Source: Margaritifera margaritifera (Eukaryota; Mollusca; Bivalvia; Unionida; Margaritiferidae). From it: a stretch of DNA of 64,000 nt. The notes below the pieces were generated by a model that was given only the letters and a program-made list of their open reading frames with translations, searched no databases and was not told the origin of the DNA. Below, piece by piece: positions 61,013 through 64,000 of the stretch (its first letter is position 1; every line of letters begins with the position of its first letter). Location of the stretch: assembly GCA_029931535.1 (NCBI GenBank), contig JAQPZY010001250.1:868001-932000 (forward strand), given 5' to 3'. The translations under genes and the position numbers were made by a program.

Positions 61013-63099
61013 TTTTTTTACATAAAAATCTTGTTAGCACAATTTAGCAAAAATCATTGGAGGTAGACAAATTAAATTTGGTTTGCATGTTTGTATACAT
61101 ATGTAGATGACCTGATTTTATTTTCATTGCATTTTTAAAAAATTTAAATTTTATATTTTTTAATTGTTTAGAGATTATTTTGGTCGGCGATGGGAACTAA
61201 TTTGTTTCCAACACGAATCTAGTTTATTATAAGCACACTTGGACAAGTGGGCCATATATAGGATTCATCATGTATAGCATCCATTTTGACTGTCCATATT
61301 TTCTTCTATCTGTTTCTTCCCTGTCTGGATCATAACCCTTATTCCAATACATCTGTTTGACCAAACTGGCAGTGTGGATGCATCTTTTACTTAAGATGTG
61401 CCATAAAATTTAATTAGTCTATGCTTGACTTTCTAGGATTTATTGGAAATTGCTGAAAAAATATGCTGGTTTCAAAATCCAAGACTTAAACTATTGGAAC
61501 AAAATTGACCATGAAGATGCATTTTGGGATAACTGTGTGTCTTGCACAAAGAATGGGTCATTGTAACCTACTTTCGATTGTTTAATCAAAATTGCTTTAA
61601 AATACTGAATTATGCCACTGATGTTGGGGCATCTTCTAAAGTCCAGCTCCCTAACAGCTCTAATTTAAATGCAGTCTACTTAAGGGGTATCTACAAACCT
61701 TTCTGGGTTTGCAGAAAGTTAGGTAACTTTGAGGAATCCCAGTACTTTATAATGGTTTGTAACATATTTGCTCATATGTGAAAAAATTGCTGTAATCAGA
61801 ATTGGGCTGTGCTTGTTTTAAAAGAAATATTTTAAATGTGTTACCAAATCTCAGATTTGAATGCATTGTCTGATTAGATTGTCTAAAAATAATAAAACTT
61901 ATGGTTTGGCCTGGAGAGCATAGAACTCTTCGGCTTGATGTGAGATTGAGTTTCCACTATCAGCTTATTAGAAATGAACTTGCATTATTAATGTCATTAC
62001 TGATTATTCAAAACTAAACATTGAGCTCCAACTTAGGGTCAATAGTTTTATGATTTTCAGGCCTGAAGATCATAAAACTATGAGCCTGACTTTAAGATTG
62101 AGCTTCCACTTTCAGTGCCTTTCAAACATAATGTCATTTGTGATTGGTTGAAACAAAATCTCAAGCTCAAGCCGGAGACTGAGTTTGGCTTTAGGTTTCG
62201 TGACAGCCAATAACAAAGAACTTGACATTTGAAATGTCATGTTTGATTGGCTGAAAATAAAAACACCCTCTTAAACTCCAACTCTATAATCTCTAACTCG
62301 AGGTCAGGCTCAAATTTGCCAAATTAGATATAATGCTTGTAGTATTTCTAAATAACTGAAATTTAGGGGCCCTAGAGGTAGGTAAATAATTTCAGAATGT
62401 GCTATGATTCTAGATTCATTCTTGTTAAAGTTACAGGCTATCAAGGTTTGGGGACTTTTAAATTGAGCTTGAGTTTTTTGCTAAAAATGTCTTGAACATA
62501 GGGCTGGATTAGATGGAAATGCAGCACCATGTACAGTGCAAATCTGCATTACTAGCCACTCTTGAGAAGGTAGTAATTTGGTTGTTTGATGGAGGTAAAC
62601 TATACAGATATCAGGTTGAGAATGGAGAATTATTATATGGCTGGATATTGGAGGTGTTTGTTAAAGTGAGGTGAGTTTACACTGTACCAGAGATGCTGCC
62701 AGGGCATGTGAGTGCACGAATCACGCACAATTTGTACAAATTTGCATACTTGGAAAGCAGCGATGTGCGAGAACTCTCGCAAATTAGTTTAAAGTTGCAC
62801 ATATAAATATGTACTCTGTGCAGTATACAATTTTTATTTAACTGTTAACCATTAAAGTGTTTCTCGCGGCATAAGTCATGCCACCAGTAAGGGTCTCATA
62901 GCGCTTGTCTCGTTATCTGTCTTTCTGGTAGGCAAATGTTTACACATCTGAGTACTTTGGCTTGAAAAGAACCGTTGTTAAACTAAATTTGATTGGCACA
63001 TCACATTTGGGCCGTGGAACAAGCATTGTCGAGGTTGAACATTGCATTCATGAAGGAAGTTTTACAAATGCATGTTTCAAGTAAGGGATCCCAGAAAAT
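61013..63099. other. TARBP1 intron 4, local ~100-bp repeats
   Basis: No exon matching the next TARBP1 segment was recognised. At 61930-62300 a motif set recurs in loosely repeated form: GATTGAGYTTCCACT near 61944 and 62096, and TGATTGGYTGAAA near 62141 and 62244. Confidence 0.4.
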
Positions 63100-63937
63100 C
63101 CCAAATGACTGACTCACAACATGGTTCATCTTCAGATGACGATTTCGTTCGGCAAATACTGGCCGATGATAGCAATGATAACAATGATTTTTAAAGTTTT
63201 GAAGTATATGAGATTATTGGAGCACGGAAAGTATTATTGGAAATACCAGAGAGTAATTTTGAACCTGAAAATGATGTTGAATACAAGTCCGATGTACATG
63301 CTGGATGGAAAAAACAGACAGCATGCTGGTTAACCCCCTATTAAGTGGTATATCGAAATTAAATGTCAGACAGGCAGAAATTTAAGCCTAATTAAAATAC
63401 AGGCAATTTAAAAGTAGACTGCAATTTTCATTTCTTTTCTTAAACAATTCTGCCTTGAGGGATCTTGTGCTACAAAACTATATACTGCTCTAAGAGTTAA
63501 GATAAATTGAATAAATAAGAATCTAAAAAGAAATTAAAAAGTAAGGATATTTATTTTGATCAAAATACTTCTGTCTGAACAAGCTGACTATGGCATTGAT
63601 GGACTTAAAACCCTAATACAACATTGTGGAACAGATAAGAAATCTGGCATAGTAGTCAGCAAAGCACTGATTCCAAAAAGTGAAACTTTGGCAGAGCTCT
63701 ATGAGCTGTTGAAAATTGTACATAACAACATAAAGAACAGTTTTCCAACTTGTTCAAGCTGGCTTAGCTAGCTATGCATATGTGAAAGGGGGTTCTCAGC
63801 GCAGAACAATATTCATACTATTTGAAATGATCAACAGATTAATGCTTATACAACTAGAGGAGACATCAGTTGAGGATTTTGATTTAAATAAAGCAAGAAG
63901 AGAGAAAGAGACAGATATTTATGTGTTAGGTAAATAT
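63100..63937 (+). pseudogene. Second hAT-like transposase remnant
   Basis: An acidic start-like stretch (SQHGSSSDDDFVRQILADDS, about 63110-63170) is followed after frameshifts by an open frame at 63556-63771 that contains KSETLAELYELLKIVHNNIK and FPTCSSWLS. After a stop come CICERGFSAQNNIHT (63778-63822) and VEDFDLNKARREKETDIYV (about 63870-63926), the C-terminal dimerisation region of hAT transposases with the ERGFS signature. The central catalytic part is missing. It is distinct from the copy at 38.8-40.1 kb. Confidence 0.55.
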
Positions 63938-64000
63938 TGAACTATGGCCGTTTCCTCTTCCCCCTCATTTTTTTTACTCCCCCCCTTATTTTGGTGACAA

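Overview
The window is nuclear DNA of a metazoan, most probably a mollusc and perhaps a bivalve. The evidence is one clearly spliced gene with GT-AG introns, AT-rich intergenic DNA full of (TA)n, (CT)n, (AC)n and (AAT)n microsatellites, and a repeat content (DIRS, Polinton/Maverick, hAT, CR1/L2-like LINE, Helentron-like and palindromic TA-flanked elements) that fits lophotrochozoan genomes. The species cannot be named from the sequence alone. Nothing bacterial was seen: no operons and no CRISPR array.

The only convincing host gene is the 5' part of TARBP1 (SpoU-family tRNA 2'-O-ribose methyltransferase, yeast Trm3 homologue) on the + strand. Four coding exons are visible: 46431-47489, 51040-51109, 53699-53847 and 57278-57330. 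The reading phase is continuous across all junctions. The catalytic C-terminal domain lies beyond the window. Its introns carry a TIR element with a tRNA-like core, a Helentron-like element with ~145-bp repeats, two small TA-flanked elements, a SINE-like tail, a DIRS retrotransposon and hAT debris.

The rest is mobile DNA and its debris. About 0.7-2.85 kb is a decayed DIRS retrotransposon on the minus strand. From 5.36 to 15.25 kb there is a decayed Polinton/Maverick-type element (element A) with ~290-bp terminal inverted repeats. It is inserted inside a ~160-bp satellite array, whose left remnant (5.14-5.36 kb) and right part (15.25-16.24 kb) resume in register. A second, related element (element B) spans about 16.4-24.0 kb. 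Both carry a retroviral-type integrase remnant and a second homologous ORF, all broken by stops and frameshifts.

24-36 kb is mostly non-coding: microsatellites, two copies of a double/triple-hairpin TA-flanked MITE (four copies in the window), and a GT-rich higher-order repeat at 31.4-33.9 kb. 35.9-37.3 kb is the 3' end of a non-LTR retrotransposon. 38.8-40.15 kb is a broken hAT transposase interrupted by a 35-bp minisatellite. A 58-bp minisatellite of ~23 copies (43.8-45.1 kb) precedes TARBP1. All calls come from reading the sequence; no alignment or database search was run.
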